Shown one piece after another: positions 27,276 to 36,673 of a stretch of 39,275 bases of DNA (positions are counted from its first letter, which is position 1; each line of letters begins with the position of its first letter). The translations under genes and the position numbers were made by a program. This DNA is from Candidatus Zixiibacteriota bacterium (GTDB lineage Bacteria; Zixibacteria; MSB-5A5; GN15; FEB-12). The DNA lies in contig JAJRUL010000037.1 of assembly GCA_024277795.1 (NCBI GenBank), forward strand, positions 1-39,275, given 5' to 3'. Under the pieces are notes generated by a model, which ran no database searches, had not been told where the DNA came from, and worked only from the letters and a program-made list of their open reading frames with translations.

Positions 27276-28244
27276 ATGCCAGATCTGAACGTCGGTGGAC
27301 AAGCTGTAATTGAAGGTGTAATGATGCGGTCGAAAGACAGAATCGCCACCGCTGTTCGCATTCCTGATGGACGGATTCTGGTCAAGACTGAACCGTACTC
27401 ATCCCTTTCCAATCGAAAAAAAATACTATCACTGCCTATTCTTCGAGGTGCTATCTCTTTTGTTGAGATGCTGATCATTGGCATTCGTACTCTCAATTTC
27501 TCTGCTGATATTGCAATGCAGGAAGCGGAAAAGGAAGAAGCTCTGAGTAAAGGCGAAGTGTACAACGAAAAAGAGAAAAAATCGAACAATCTGATGTTAG
27601 GTTTCTCAGTCCTATTTGCAATGACTGTCGGCATATTTCTTTTCTTCTTTCTCCCGTTAGCTTTCGCTTCTTGGCTTGGAGTAGAAAAAGAAGCGATTGG
27701 TTTTAATCTGATGGCAGGTGGTATCCGATTGACTATGTTCATACTGTATGTCTGGGGTATCTCATTATTCAGTGAATTCAATCGCATATTTCAATATCAT
27801 GGTGCAGAACATAAATCAATCTATGCCCACGAAATGGGTGATGAGCTCACACCAGAAAGTGCTTCAAAGCATACACGGTTCCATCCTCGTTGTGGAACCT
27901 CTTTTATACTGATTGTTGCACTCAATGCAATCGCTATGTACGCAATTTCAGATACGATTTATTCTCTTTTAGTTGGACACCCCCCTACTCTACTAACCCG
28001 ATTTGGAATCCACTTCTCACTTCTTCCTCTTGTGGCAGGCAGTTCATACGAATTATTGAAGCTTTCTGGTAAAACACGTGACAATAAACTAACCCAGATT
28101 CTAATCAAACCAGGTCTCTGGCTTCAAAAAATCACGACCAAAGAACCTTCTAAAGATCAACTTGAGGTCGCAATCGTGGCTCTTGAAACTGCCTTGGGTG
28201 TGACTAATTCACGAATAGTCTCTGAACGCACAGCCTCATCGTAG
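27276..28244 (+). CDS. DUF1385 membrane protein (YqhQ-like)
   Basis: A 322-residue integral membrane protein. It starts PDLNVGGQAVIEGVMMRSKDRIATAVRIPDG, the hallmark of DUF1385. Then come ILRGAISFVEMLIIGIRTLNFSAD, two strong helices (about 110-130 and 140-170), the conserved FQYHGAEHKSIYAHE motif with His and Glu, the conserved TRFHPRCGTSF, and further helices. The family is widespread and is often found between rpmE and prfA, as here. Its biochemical role is unsettled. Complete, with 155 bases separating it from rpmE and about 70 from prfA. Confidence 0.88.
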   Translation: MPDLNVGGQAVIEGVMMRSKDRIATAVRIPDGRILVKTEPYSSLSNRKKILSLPILRGAISFVEMLIIGIRTLNFSADIAMQEAEKEEALSKGEVYNEKEKKSNNLMLGFSVLFAMTVGIFLFFFLPLAFASWLGVEKEAIGFNLMAGGIRLTMFILYVWGISLFSEFNRIFQYHGAEHKSIYAHEMGDELTPESASKHTRFHPRCGTSFILIVALNAIAMYAISDTIYSLLVGHPPTLLTRFGIHFSLLPLVAGSSYELLKLSGKTRDNKLTQILIKPGLWLQKITTKEPSKDQLEVAIVALETALGVTNSRIVSERTASS

Positions 28245-28315
28245 CTGTCTAGATTTACTTGCAGTAAGAACTGCTTTCTGGTACTCTTAATCCAAAACAA
28301 AATATATGGATGTGT

Positions 28316-29401
28316 ATGCTTGATATAGTAGATAAAATAGAAAAACGATTACAGGCGATCGACAATCAGATGGCTGATCCTGAAATGGCAGGAGATCAAA
28401 AGAAGCTGATTGAGCTCAACCGTGAACGTCGTACTGTAGCGAAAATTCTTGAAGCGGGTGAAGAATACCGTCGGGTAAAGCTCGCGATTGATGAAGCTCA
28501 GGAGATCATTGCCTTAAATGAAGATGCTGAGCTGGTTGAGATGGCTAAAGAGGAATTGGCTGAGTATGAGGCACAGATTGAGGATGTTGAAAAGAGATTC
28601 AAACTTGAGCTAATCCCGAAAGACCCGACTGATGACAAACCCGCAATCGTGTAAATGCGAGCGGGAACGGGCGGTGATGAGGCGGGGCTGTTTGTTGGCG
28701 ACCTCTTTCGGATGTATCAAAAATGGGCTGATCAACAAGGCTGGAAACTTGAAATAATCAGCTCAAGTGAAACTGGCGTAGGTGGATTCAAGGAAATAAT
28801 ATTCTCATTGGATGGCGAAAATGCTTATGGCACGATGAAATACGAGTCAGGTGTGCATCGTGTACAACGAGTTCCGCAAACGGAAACACAAGGACGGATT
28901 CATACATCGGCTATTTCCGTTGCGGTTCTTCCTGAAGCTCAAGAAATTGATGTCGAGATAAAAGAGAATGAAATCAAAGTTGATGTCTATCGATCTTCGG
29001 GGCCTGGAGGGCAATCGGTAAATACGACAGACTCAGCAGTACGCCTGACTCACCTTCCGACTGGTTTGGTAGTTATGTGCCAGGATGAAAAATCCCAACA
29101 CAAAAATCGTGCAAAGGCTCTCAAAGTACTTCGGGCACGGTTGTATGATAAAAAATTAGCTGAACAGCAGGCCAAAATAGATGCTGAGCGACGAACTATG
29201 GTTTCATCAGGAGATCGCTCGGCCAAAATACGTACATATAATTTCCCTCAATCCAGAGTAACTGACCACAGAATTAACCTAACATTGTATAAACTAGACC
29301 AGATATTGCAAGGTGACCTCTCTGAAGTAATTGGTGCTTTGCAACAATATGAACAGAACCAAAAATTGAAGATTCAGGAAGAAAGTGGAGGAGAGTCATG
29401 A
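28316..29401 (+). CDS. prfA: Peptide chain release factor 1 (RF1), interrupted by one in-frame UAA
   Basis: RF1 releases peptides at UAA and UAG. Both halves are in the same frame and together match RF1 end to end: about 361 codons against 360 residues in E. coli. The first half ([12 protein letters not shown] to [14 protein letters not shown]) is the helical domain 1. The second contains [12 protein letters not shown], the PxT recognition tripeptide as PQT (codons 187-189), the catalytic GGQ (231-233) in SGPGGQSVN, and [22 protein letters not shown]. PxT rather than SPF excludes RF2. Between the halves, codon 113 is TAA (28652-28654), where RF1 normally has Glu before [IM]RAGTGG; GAA to TAA is one base change. 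An ATG follows immediately. Readthrough, reinitiation (112 + 248 residues) or a sequence error are all possible. An alternative ATG lies at 28310. The last bases overlap the next gene. Confidence 0.93.
28652..28654 (+). other. prfA: In-frame UAA inside prfA
   Basis: The context is ATC GTG TAA ATG CGA. The reading frame is the same on both sides, so this is not the +1 frameshift arrangement known from prfB. The next codon is ATG with no Shine-Dalgarno sequence of its own, so any separate downstream product would depend on coupled reinitiation. Confidence 0.9.
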
Positions 29402-30390
29402 AACCTGCGCGCATAATCATTGCACTAGCCCTTTCTCTTGCTGTGCTCTATATTGCTCGCACATACTCAACAGTACAACCACAGACAATCACAACGACTA
29501 CTAATGGCTTTACGTTTACATATGAAACAGTTCCGAAGGCTTTGGAGATGACATCCTTCGATATAAATGTGAAAGTTGACGGAGATATCGATAGCACGCT
29601 CTCGGTTGTATTTAAGTCAAGTAAGTATGGTCAGGATATCCACACCCCTCACTATCAGTATACGACAACACCAATGACCCTCCTTGATTCAACATCGAAC
29701 ATATACACTACAACGATACAAACAGGTAAGCGTGGACAGAACATCTATTATTACTTTGTTATTCGCGACAATACAGGAGGACAACGGGCAGTATTCCTAC
29801 CACAGGACACTAATGCTTTCACACTCAGGTTTATTGGAGATATTCCGAACTACGTGTTAGCTCTTCATATAGTATTTTTGTTTGCAACTGCTTTTCTTGT
29901 AACTATTGCCGCTTTGCAAGGATTGGATATCTTGACAAAATCAGCACCAGTCGCACCTCTGAGCAAGACAATGGTATGGGTTGTGCTTTGTACGTTTATC
30001 GCTGGTTATCCGATTGGATTTATGATGAACCAATTCGGATATGGTGGTTTCTGGGAAGGTATCCCATTTGGTACTAACGTTACCGATAACAAATCACAAC
30101 TGCTTTTTGTGTATATGTTCATAGTACTACTCGGATCAATTGGTTCTCTAACTGGAGGTAAAACTGGCAAGGATGCTTTCTCATCGAAAACAATAGGTAA
30201 GCTTGCTATTTTCGGTTTTTTCCTTCTTGTGTTAACGTATCTTACCCCACATTCATTACAGCTCTCACCAACCCTGATCAATACAATATGTTATGGGTTT
30301 ATTTCTCTTATTCTGATTGCCTATACCCTCGGTTTGCTTAAGCATCAAAAAGGGGGAGTTACAAAAAAAGGGCGCAAAACGAGTGCCTGA
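29398..30390 (+). CDS. Membrane protein of unknown function between prfA and prmC
   Basis: A 330-residue protein not matched to a family I know. An N-terminal hydrophobic anchor (residues 5-20) precedes a roughly 120-residue extracytoplasmic beta-rich part ([30 protein letters not shown], then [22 protein letters not shown]), reminiscent of an immunoglobulin-like fold. About five membrane helices follow (near 150-175, 195-215, 235-255, 267-285, 295-313) and a basic tail. Start ATG overlaps the prfA stop (ATGA) and its stop overlaps the prmC start, so it is translationally coupled to both. Gene insertion between prfA and prmC, which are usually adjacent, is unusual. Confidence 0.8.
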   Translation: MKPARIIIALALSLAVLYIARTYSTVQPQTITTTTNGFTFTYETVPKALEMTSFDINVKVDGDIDSTLSVVFKSSKYGQDIHTPHYQYTTTPMTLLDSTSNIYTTTIQTGKRGQNIYYYFVIRDNTGGQRAVFLPQDTNAFTLRFIGDIPNYVLALHIVFLFATAFLVTIAALQGLDILTKSAPVAPLSKTMVWVVLCTFIAGYPIGFMMNQFGYGGFWEGIPFGTNVTDNKSQLLFVYMFIVLLGSIGSLTGGKTGKDAFSSKTIGKLAIFGFFLLVLTYLTPHSLQLSPTLINTICYGFISLILIAYTLGLLKHQKGGVTKKGRKTSA

Positions 30391-31243
30391 AACCCTTGTT
30401 ACATTAATCTCCCGATATGCTGAGATTTTACAAAAAGTTGGTATTGATAGAGCAAAAGCAGAAGTTGAGATAATACTCTGCTCTTTACTTGAAATAGACC
30501 GACTGAAGTTGTATTTGGATGGGCTGGATGCAATTGATCAACCAACACTCGAATTACTGGGAGAGATAGTAACTGAAAGAGCGACTAGATATCCGCTTCA
30601 GTATATTCTAAAAGAATCACATTTCTACGGGCGGAAATTCTTTGTCTCCCCTGCTGTTATGGTACCCACGCCAGAAACGGAAGTTTTGGTAGAATCGGCG
30701 CTTGGCTTTATCCGATCACGATCGATCGCAGAGCCAAAAATTCTTGATATTGGGGTCGGTTCAGGAGTTATTGCAGTTACTCTTGCTTGCGAACTACCGA
30801 AGGCAAAGATAACAGCTCTTGATATTTCTAGTGAGGCCCTTGAAGTTGCGAAAAAGAATGCTCATTCGATGAGTGTTCTCGATCAAATCAAGTTTCATCA
30901 ATCAGATATTTTTGAAGCTTTAACGGTTAAGGACAAATTCGATCTGATTCTATCTAATCCTCCCTATATCGCTGAACGGGACTATGATACACTCCCCCCC
31001 GAGGTTTTAGCAGACCCGAAAATCTCACTAGTTGGAGGGAATGAAGGGCTCGATATTATCCAACGATTGCTTTCAGATGCACCCAAATATCTTGCACAGA
31101 ACGGCAGAATTATGTTCGAGATAGGATATGATCAAGCATTGAAAGTGGCACAATTGACTGAAGAAGATGCGCGATATACTATCTTTACACATTTGAAAGA
31201 TCTCAACGATATTGATCGTGTTGTTATCCTTGGCTGTGAGTGA
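30383..31243 (+). CDS. prmC: Release factor glutamine methyltransferase
   Basis: About 286 residues of PrmC (HemK), which N5-methylates the Gln of the GGQ motif in RF1 and RF2. An N-terminal helical RF-binding part (LISRYAEILQKVGIDRAKAEVEIILCSLL, then RYPLQYILKESHFYGRKFFV) precedes a SAM domain with ILDIGVGSGVIAVTLA (motif I) and catalytic NPPY at 192-195 in LILSNPPYIAERD. GTG at 30383 is preferred because it overlaps the preceding stop and gives the family N-terminus; the longer frame to 30317 would lie inside the upstream gene. Its substrate RF1 is encoded just upstream. Complete. Confidence 0.94.
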   Translation: MPETLVTLISRYAEILQKVGIDRAKAEVEIILCSLLEIDRLKLYLDGLDAIDQPTLELLGEIVTERATRYPLQYILKESHFYGRKFFVSPAVMVPTPETEVLVESALGFIRSRSIAEPKILDIGVGSGVIAVTLACELPKAKITALDISSEALEVAKKNAHSMSVLDQIKFHQSDIFEALTVKDKFDLILSNPPYIAERDYDTLPPEVLADPKISLVGGNEGLDIIQRLLSDAPKYLAQNGRIMFEIGYDQALKVAQLTEEDARYTIFTHLKDLNDIDRVVILGCE

Positions 31244-31246
31244 GCT

Positions 31247-31897
31247 GTGGCACGTGAATCCCTGAAAAATAAGACTATCAGAGCTGAAGCAATTCTGGCA
31301 TTACTTAAAGAGCATTACCCTGATGCTCGTTGCTCTCTTGACTTTAATTCAGTTCATCAATTGATGGTCGCTACTATTTTATCAGCTCAATGCACTGATG
31401 AGCGGGTAAACAAAGTGACCCCTGATCTATTCCGCAAGTACCCATCAATCAAAGCATTTGCTGATGCCGACCTCAGACAATTGGGAAAAGATATTTTTTC
31501 AACGGGCTTTCATAACAGCAAAGCGAAAAACATAAAACGCTCGGCTCAACAGCTCCTTGAAACATTTGATGGAGAGATCCCCAAAACAATACCGGAACTT
31601 GTACAACTAGCAGGAGTCGGCAGAAAAACGGCCTCTTGTGTCATGGGTGCTGGGTTTGGTATCGCAGAAGGAATAGTAGTCGACACGCATGTCGGACGAA
31701 TCAGCAGACACCTCGCCCTGACTAAGGAAACTGATCCCGTCAAAGTTGAGAAGGACCTGATGAAAATCATCCCTAAGCAAGACTGGATTATCTACTCACA
31801 CCTGCTGATCGACCACGGACGAGCAATATGTAAAGCACGGAAGCCAAACTGTAAAGACTGCTTCCTTTCACACCTCTGCCCCGCTTCTGGAACATAA
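31247..31897 (+). CDS. nth: Endonuclease III
   Basis: A 216-residue base-excision-repair glycosylase/AP lyase for oxidised pyrimidines. The helix-hairpin-helix LAGVGRKTASCV carries catalytic Lys127, the catalytic Asp is Asp146 in VDTHVGRIS, and the 4Fe-4S ligands C-x6-C-x2-C-x5-C are Cys195, 202, 205 and 211. The LSAQCTDERVNKVTPDLF segment is also diagnostic. Start is GTG at 31247, three bases after the prmC stop, so translational coupling is likely. Complete, all catalytic residues present. Confidence 0.97.
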   Translation: MARESLKNKTIRAEAILALLKEHYPDARCSLDFNSVHQLMVATILSAQCTDERVNKVTPDLFRKYPSIKAFADADLRQLGKDIFSTGFHNSKAKNIKRSAQQLLETFDGEIPKTIPELVQLAGVGRKTASCVMGAGFGIAEGIVVDTHVGRISRHLALTKETDPVKVEKDLMKIIPKQDWIIYSHLLIDHGRAICKARKPNCKDCFLSHLCPASGT

Positions 31898-31989
31898 CCC
31901 CTACAATCAATTTATCAACGCCTTCTAACATGTCGTTGACCAGAGATGAGAACCCGACTATATTCTCTATCTGAAACGAAGGAGTATAT

Positions 31990-34230
31990 ATGCCGACCGC
32001 CTTTTCACAACCTCCCGTAACACGGGAGATGATAGCTTTTCATGGTCTCAATGATGAAGAATATGCAAAAATCAAAGAGATTCTCGGACGTGAACCCAAT
32101 TATACAGAGCTTGGCATTTTTTCAGTCATGTGGTCAGAGCACTGTTCATACAAAAACTCAATCTCATTGATAAAAACTCTTCCTCGTGAAGGGGATAACC
32201 TTCTGGCAAAAGCGGGAGATGAAAATGCGGGGGCAGTTGACATTGGTGACGGTCTTGCTGTTGTGTTTAAGATTGAATCTCATAATCACCCCTCAGCCGT
32301 AGAGCCATATCAGGGAGCAGCAACAGGTGTCGGAGGGATTTTGCGCGATATATTTACGATGGGTGCACGACCAATCGCGGCCTTGAACTCACTTCGTTTC
32401 GGATCTCCCGATAACCCTCACGTTCGTTTTCTGGTTGATGGCGTAGTACGAGGTATTGGCGACTATGGGAACTCTTTTGGTGTCCCAACAGTCGGAGGTG
32501 AAGTCTACTTCGATGAATCTTACACAGGCAATCCTTTGATCAATGCTATGGCTGTTGGATTGGTAAAAGATGACGGGATTGTCTCTGCAGTTGCCAAAGG
32601 GAAGGGAAATAAGATGATGATTGTCGGATCGAAAACGGGACGTGACGGCATTCATGGCGCAACCTTTGCCTCAGAAGAGCTGACTGAAGCATCCCAAGAG
32701 AAAAGACCTTCAGTACAAATCGGCGATCCATTTACTGAGAAACTGCTTGTAGAAGCCACACTAGAAATTATCAAAGAAGGTCTGATTGTTGGTATACAGG
32801 ATATGGGAGCGGCGGGGATTACTTGCTCTACAAGCGAGATGAGTGCAAAAGGCGAGGCAGGCATACGACTCGATATTGATCAAGTCCCTGTACGGGAAGA
32901 AGGCATGACACCATACGAAATCCTTCTTTCAGAATCACAGGAGAGGATGCTCGTCTGTGTAAAACCCGGCAAAGAAGCGGCCATTACTGAGATTTTTGAT
33001 AAGTGGGGACTTGATTCAAAAATTATTGGTGAAGTTACTGATGACGGTATGATGACTGTTACATTACATGGCGAAGTTATCGCACAGATCCCGTCTGACT
33101 GCCTTGTCCTCGGTGGTGGTGCTCCCGTCTATACGCGTGAAGTGAAACGCCCAAAATACCTTGATGAGATCACAAAAATAGACATGAATAGTTATTCGTT
33201 GGAACGTAACTGGAATGAAGATCTGTTTTCGCTCCTGTCGGCTCCAAATATCTGTAGTAAAGGTTGGGTGTTTGAGCAGTATGATTCCATGGTACGCACC
33301 AACACTGTACTAGGTCCCGGTTCGGATGCCGCGGTTCTGCGATTGCGAAAGACACGAAAAGCTCTTGCGATTTCAACAGACTGCAACGGACGCTATTGTT
33401 ACTTGAACCCGAGAATCGGAGCACAGTCTGCTGTTGCAGAAGCGGCTCGCAATATAGTTTGCTCCGGCGGAAAGCCATTGGCGGTCACAAACTGCCTCAA
33501 CTTCGGTAACCCCTACAAACCTGAAATATATTACGGCTTCAAAGAAGCAATTACAGGAATGGGTGAAGCATGTACTGTTTTCGGTACACCCGTAACAGGT
33601 GGGAATGTTTCATTTTACAATGAAGACCCCGACCGTGCCGTCTTTCCAACCCCAACTATCGGTATGGTAGGGTTGATAGAAGATATAAACCACATCACTA
33701 CACAGTGGTTCAAAGATGAAGGTGACATAATCCTGTTAATCGGACAAAATGAAGAACACTTGGGAGCCTCTGAATATCTTCATGCGATTTACAAACAGAA
33801 TGCGGGTGAAGTTCCTCCTCTTGATCTTGAATATGAACACAGAATACAACAATTTCTCCTTAATGCGATACGCTCCCGTCTAGTGAAATCTGCTCATGAT
33901 GTTTCCGATGGTGGTCTGGCTGTTGCTTTAGCTGAATGTTGTATTTCCAACCAAGAAAGACAGATCGGCGCAGTAATAGAACTGGCTGACGATATACGAC
34001 CTGACTGCCTGCTCTTCGGTGAGACTCAATCGAGAATTGTAATCTCATGTTCAAAAGAAGATGAGAAAGAGCTGACCATGAAGATGACAGAATTGAATTT
34101 GCCGTTTAGTAATTTAGGAACAGTTGGTTTGGATCGCTTGGTTATCAACGATCTCATCGATCTACACATTACTGCCCTATCCAAAGCATTTTTTGATGCT
34201 ATGCCTAAATTTATGGAAAAAGTAGGGTAA
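31990..34230 (+). CDS. purL: Phosphoribosylformylglycinamidine synthase, large catalytic subunit
   Basis: A 746-residue small-form PurL of de novo purine synthesis, converting FGAR to FGAM with ATP. Landmarks: [49 protein letters not shown], the glycine-rich [25 protein letters not shown], a second repeat with [17 protein letters not shown] and [10 protein letters not shown], and [16 protein letters not shown]. This size lacks the glutaminase domain, so separate PurQ and PurS are expected elsewhere. AAGGAG lies just before the ATG. It uses PRPP-derived substrate, so its flux depends on prs in this same window. Confidence 0.96.
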   Translation: MPTAFSQPPVTREMIAFHGLNDEEYAKIKEILGREPNYTELGIFSVMWSEHCSYKNSISLIKTLPREGDNLLAKAGDENAGAVDIGDGLAVVFKIESHNHPSAVEPYQGAATGVGGILRDIFTMGARPIAALNSLRFGSPDNPHVRFLVDGVVRGIGDYGNSFGVPTVGGEVYFDESYTGNPLINAMAVGLVKDDGIVSAVAKGKGNKMMIVGSKTGRDGIHGATFASEELTEASQEKRPSVQIGDPFTEKLLVEATLEIIKEGLIVGIQDMGAAGITCSTSEMSAKGEAGIRLDIDQVPVREEGMTPYEILLSESQERMLVCVKPGKEAAITEIFDKWGLDSKIIGEVTDDGMMTVTLHGEVIAQIPSDCLVLGGGAPVYTREVKRPKYLDEITKIDMNSYSLERNWNEDLFSLLSAPNICSKGWVFEQYDSMVRTNTVLGPGSDAAVLRLRKTRKALAISTDCNGRYCYLNPRIGAQSAVAEAARNIVCSGGKPLAVTNCLNFGNPYKPEIYYGFKEAITGMGEACTVFGTPVTGGNVSFYNEDPDRAVFPTPTIGMVGLIEDINHITTQWFKDEGDIILLIGQNEEHLGASEYLHAIYKQNAGEVPPLDLEYEHRIQQFLLNAIRSRLVKSAHDVSDGGLAVALAECCISNQERQIGAVIELADDIRPDCLLFGETQSRIVISCSKEDEKELTMKMTELNLPFSNLGTVGLDRLVINDLIDLHITALSKAFFDAMPKFMEKVG

Positions 34231-34296
34231 TCTACACCTGACAGAACAAAATTGATTGCCGTTGCTGAGCTATTTTTCTAGTCGTATATTATCCCT

Positions 34297-35016
34297 ATGG
34301 CGCTCTATATCTTTTCAGATGCACATCTTGGTTCAACCAACAAGGAGCTGGAAGAACTAAAAGCTAAAAAAATCGCTCAATTATTCGAGAAAGTTCGCAA
34401 TGATGGTGACCGTTTGATTATCCTCGGTGACCTGTTTGACTTCTGGTTCGAATACAAGCATGCAATTCCAAAAGATCATCATCAGGTTCTCTGCCTGTTG
34501 TCACAGTTGAGAGATTCAGGTGTTCAGATAGATTATATCAGCGGTAACCATGATTTCTGGATGGATGATTTTTTCCCAAATCAAATGAACATCGTAATCC
34601 ACCAAGATCAACTCAATATAGAATATCAGGACAAGAAGATTCATCTCACTCATGGTGATGGTCTTGCACCTGCTGATAGAGGATACCGGTTTCTCAAGAA
34701 AATCCTACGTAATAGATTCAATATATGGCTCTATCGGAAGCTCCCCCCTGACTGGGCTATCCCATTAGCCAAGTTTGTCTCAGGCTCTTCCAGAGATTAT
34801 ACATCTCAGCGGGACCATACCTTTGCCAAGGACTATGAAGCGTATGCTGAGAAAATGCTCGATAAGGGATACGATATAGTTGCAATCGGACATCTACATA
34901 TCCCTCTGCTGAAAGAATGTAAGAGTGGTATATATATCAACAGCGGGGATTTCATCAACCATTTCAGTTATGTCAAGATAGACAATGGGACAGCCTCTTT
35001 AGAGTACGTACAATAG
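34297..35016 (+). CDS. lpxH: UDP-2,3-diacylglucosamine pyrophosphatase-like phosphoesterase
   Basis: A 239-residue calcineurin-like metallophosphoesterase with the LpxH arrangement: SDAHLGS (DxH), ILGDLFDFWFEYKH (GDxFDFW), ISGNHDFW (GNHD), LTHGDG and IGHLHIPLLKE (GHxH). All metal ligands are visible. LpxH cleaves UDP-2,3-diacylglucosamine to lipid X in lipid A synthesis at the inner membrane face, so this is evidence for a diderm envelope; related phosphoesterases with other substrates exist. It is convergent with the LeuD-like gene, whose stop lies three bases away, with no terminator visible between them. Confidence 0.8.
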   Translation: MALYIFSDAHLGSTNKELEELKAKKIAQLFEKVRNDGDRLIILGDLFDFWFEYKHAIPKDHHQVLCLLSQLRDSGVQIDYISGNHDFWMDDFFPNQMNIVIHQDQLNIEYQDKKIHLTHGDGLAPADRGYRFLKKILRNRFNIWLYRKLPPDWAIPLAKFVSGSSRDYTSQRDHTFAKDYEAYAEKMLDKGYDIVAIGHLHIPLLKECKSGIYINSGDFINHFSYVKIDNGTASLEYVQ

Positions 35017-35019
35017 AAG

Positions 35020-35478
35020 TTACGATTTACCAAGCATCTGCCTTGCAACTGCAACGAGCGATCCGTGTGTAATACACTCTCGAAGGAATCTCGGGTATGC
35101 TTGGGTTTTGAAGACCTCATCACCTAATGCTATTGTCCCTTTAGTCAAAGATATAGCTATATCAGCATTATCGTTCACCGTTGCGGGAATCTCAGCTGTA
35201 AAGAGGGGCAAACCTGTATTCACTGCATAGCGAAAGAATTGCCGTCCAAAATCTCGTGCAATTATCGCTTTAATTCCAGTATCTTTCAGCCTCGCTATTT
35301 CTTTCTCTGATATTCTACCATGACCGAACTGTTCTGTTGATACAATAATCTCGGCTGATTGTAGACTGTCACCCATACCATCGCATTCACCAAAAAGCTG
35401 TTCATCTGAAGAACGAAAAATCATCTTAGCTGTGATCGGTTCGTTCACTAATACAAATTTCCCCTGGATCTCATTCAT
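35020..35478 (-). CDS. Degenerate LeuD-like (aconitase swivel domain) protein
   Basis: A 152-residue protein with the fold signature of isopropylmalate isomerase small subunits: AEIIVSTEQFGHGR, then DTGIKAIIARDFGRQFFRYAVNTGLPLF, aligning with GVKAVIA.SF..IF.RNAINNGL of LeuD. The substrate-binding loop FGCGSSRE is replaced by FGHGRISEKE (51-60), and the N-terminal DTD.I.P.RY region is ITAKMIFRSS. A functional isomerase is therefore unlikely. The gene is 28 bases downstream of the DNA methyltransferase on the same strand, not beside a LeuC in the usual leuCD order. Its probable partner is the HTH-LeuC-like protein at 37159. Homology is well supported; the non-catalytic role is an inference. Confidence 0.75.
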   Translation of the reverse strand: MNEIQGKFVLVNEPITAKMIFRSSDEQLFGECDGMGDSLQSAEIIVSTEQFGHGRISEKEIARLKDTGIKAIIARDFGRQFFRYAVNTGLPLFTAEIPATVNDNADIAISLTKGTIALGDEVFKTQAYPRFLRECITHGSLVAVARQMLGKS

Positions 35479-35506
35479 TGTTGTTTTCTCGTGTTGCGTA
35501 ATCTTG

Positions 35507-36451
35507 TTATATTCCTGCTATAGATGTAGTCATATTATGTTTAAACGGCTGTTCTGATTGCCAACCTACTTTTCCTGTCTCTCTATAGTGCTCTAAACGT
35601 CTGATCGTAAGCTCTGCAAAAATCGGGTCAATATCGAGAGTAACACACTTGCGATTATTCTGCTCACAAGCAATCAATGTTGTTCCCGAATGTGCAAAAA
35701 AATCTGTTACGGTATCACCTGATGTAGTTGAGGCAAGAATGATACGCGCTATCGCCTTGAGTGGTTTTTGAGCATAGCATCCCGCTACATTTTCATGCAT
35801 TCGATAAAATACCTGTTGGATATCTACCCAGACATTCCCTGGTCTGATCGTTTCGGATCTCGAGCGTTCCAAATTCTCGCTTCTCCGCCCCTGTACTTCT
35901 TTATAATATCCCCTGAGAATCTTTGGAATATCTGTATACTGTACCTCAAACTCAGGATTCCCCCACGTATAGCAAAGAAGCTCTTGACGTACTGCCATCC
36001 AATTCTTCTGTGTCCCATATCCCCGCTGATTTCGCATAGTGATAAATGAACGGGAGACGTAATCAGTTTCAGCCATCATCAACATAAACTGTGGCAATGG
36101 TTGAAAGTGCTTCTTTTGATCAGCACCCAACCAGACATACATTGAGGCATGTTCTGCTAAGATCCCAGATGTATTTTCCACCCACTTCTTGCACCAGTTG
36201 ATATATTCATCAACCGACTTCATAGCAAATGCTACAAGATTATAGGGAGGATCATGCACCGCAAGAGTTGCACGTGTATCCTCAAAAAGAGACTTAACAA
36301 ACAGAGAGTCTGTTGCATCTCCACAACCTACAACATGCCGACCTTCAGGATCATGCCAAACTTCACCTTGTTTTAACCGACATTGTTCTAACAAGAGAGA
36401 CCGACAGTTTTCATCGGTAAGATCGAGTCGATCTGCTTTTTCCACCAACAT
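35507..36451 (-). CDS. DNA methyltransferase (N4-cytosine/N6-adenine type, beta order)
   Basis: A 314-residue DNA amino-methyltransferase. Motif IV DPPY at 67-70 precedes the SAM motif I region DFFAHSGTT (250-258) and LDIDPIFAELTIRRLEHY, so the motif order is that of beta-class enzymes. The usual FxGSGTT is FAHSGTT here, with His for Gly. Further family features: EHASMYVWLGADQKKHF, ITMRNQRGYGTQKNW and QKPLKAIARIILASTTSGDTV. No restriction endonuclease or specificity subunit is adjacent, so it behaves as an orphan methyltransferase. It is the first gene of an operon with the LeuD-like gene and divergent from the HIT gene. Target sequence unknown. Confidence 0.85.
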   Translation of the reverse strand: MLVEKADRLDLTDENCRSLLLEQCRLKQGEVWHDPEGRHVVGCGDATDSLFVKSLFEDTRATLAVHDPPYNLVAFAMKSVDEYINWCKKWVENTSGILAEHASMYVWLGADQKKHFQPLPQFMLMMAETDYVSRSFITMRNQRGYGTQKNWMAVRQELLCYTWGNPEFEVQYTDIPKILRGYYKEVQGRRSENLERSRSETIRPGNVWVDIQQVFYRMHENVAGCYAQKPLKAIARIILASTTSGDTVTDFFAHSGTTLIACEQNNRKCVTLDIDPIFAELTIRRLEHYRETGKVGWQSEQPFKHNMTTSIAGI

Positions 36452-36521
36452 AGTATGAATTTGCGATCATAGCAGATTCAGCTCAACAAAAAACAGAAAA
36501 CCGCACAAATATCGGCTTATG

Positions 36522-36596
36522 TAAGGAATTGTCCTACATTGTATTAGAGGGCAGACCTGCCACCCACAGGAACTGCCTGTAAATCCGTTAATTAAC
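36522..36596. promoter_or_regulatory. Divergent promoter region with several palindromes
   Basis: Within the 222-base interval between the methyltransferase and HIT genes lie four dyads: AGGA-attg-TCCT at 36525-36536; GGCAG-ac-CTGCC at 36550-36561; ACAGG-aactg-CCTGT at 36566-36580; and the perfect ten-base GTTAATTAAC at 36587-36596. The middle two share AGG/CCT cores in close tandem. They are plausible operator sites; no clear -35/-10 pair was fixed. Confidence 0.35.
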
Positions 36597-36673
36597 AACA
36601 AGTTAGCACTGATACGATAAAAACTGCAAGAGCTACTTGGCAGTAGAATGAAATTGAATTATCATATATCACT

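Noticed and set aside
28640-28670. prfB-like +1 programmed frameshift
   Set aside because: The frame is unchanged across the stop and the PxT motif identifies RF1, so a frameshift would destroy rather than restore the reading frame.
28310-29401. Reassignment of UAA to a sense codon as the explanation for the prfA stop
   Set aside because: Many genes here (for example the TPR protein, nth, purL, ABC-F) end in TAA at the expected place, so UAA is a working stop codon.
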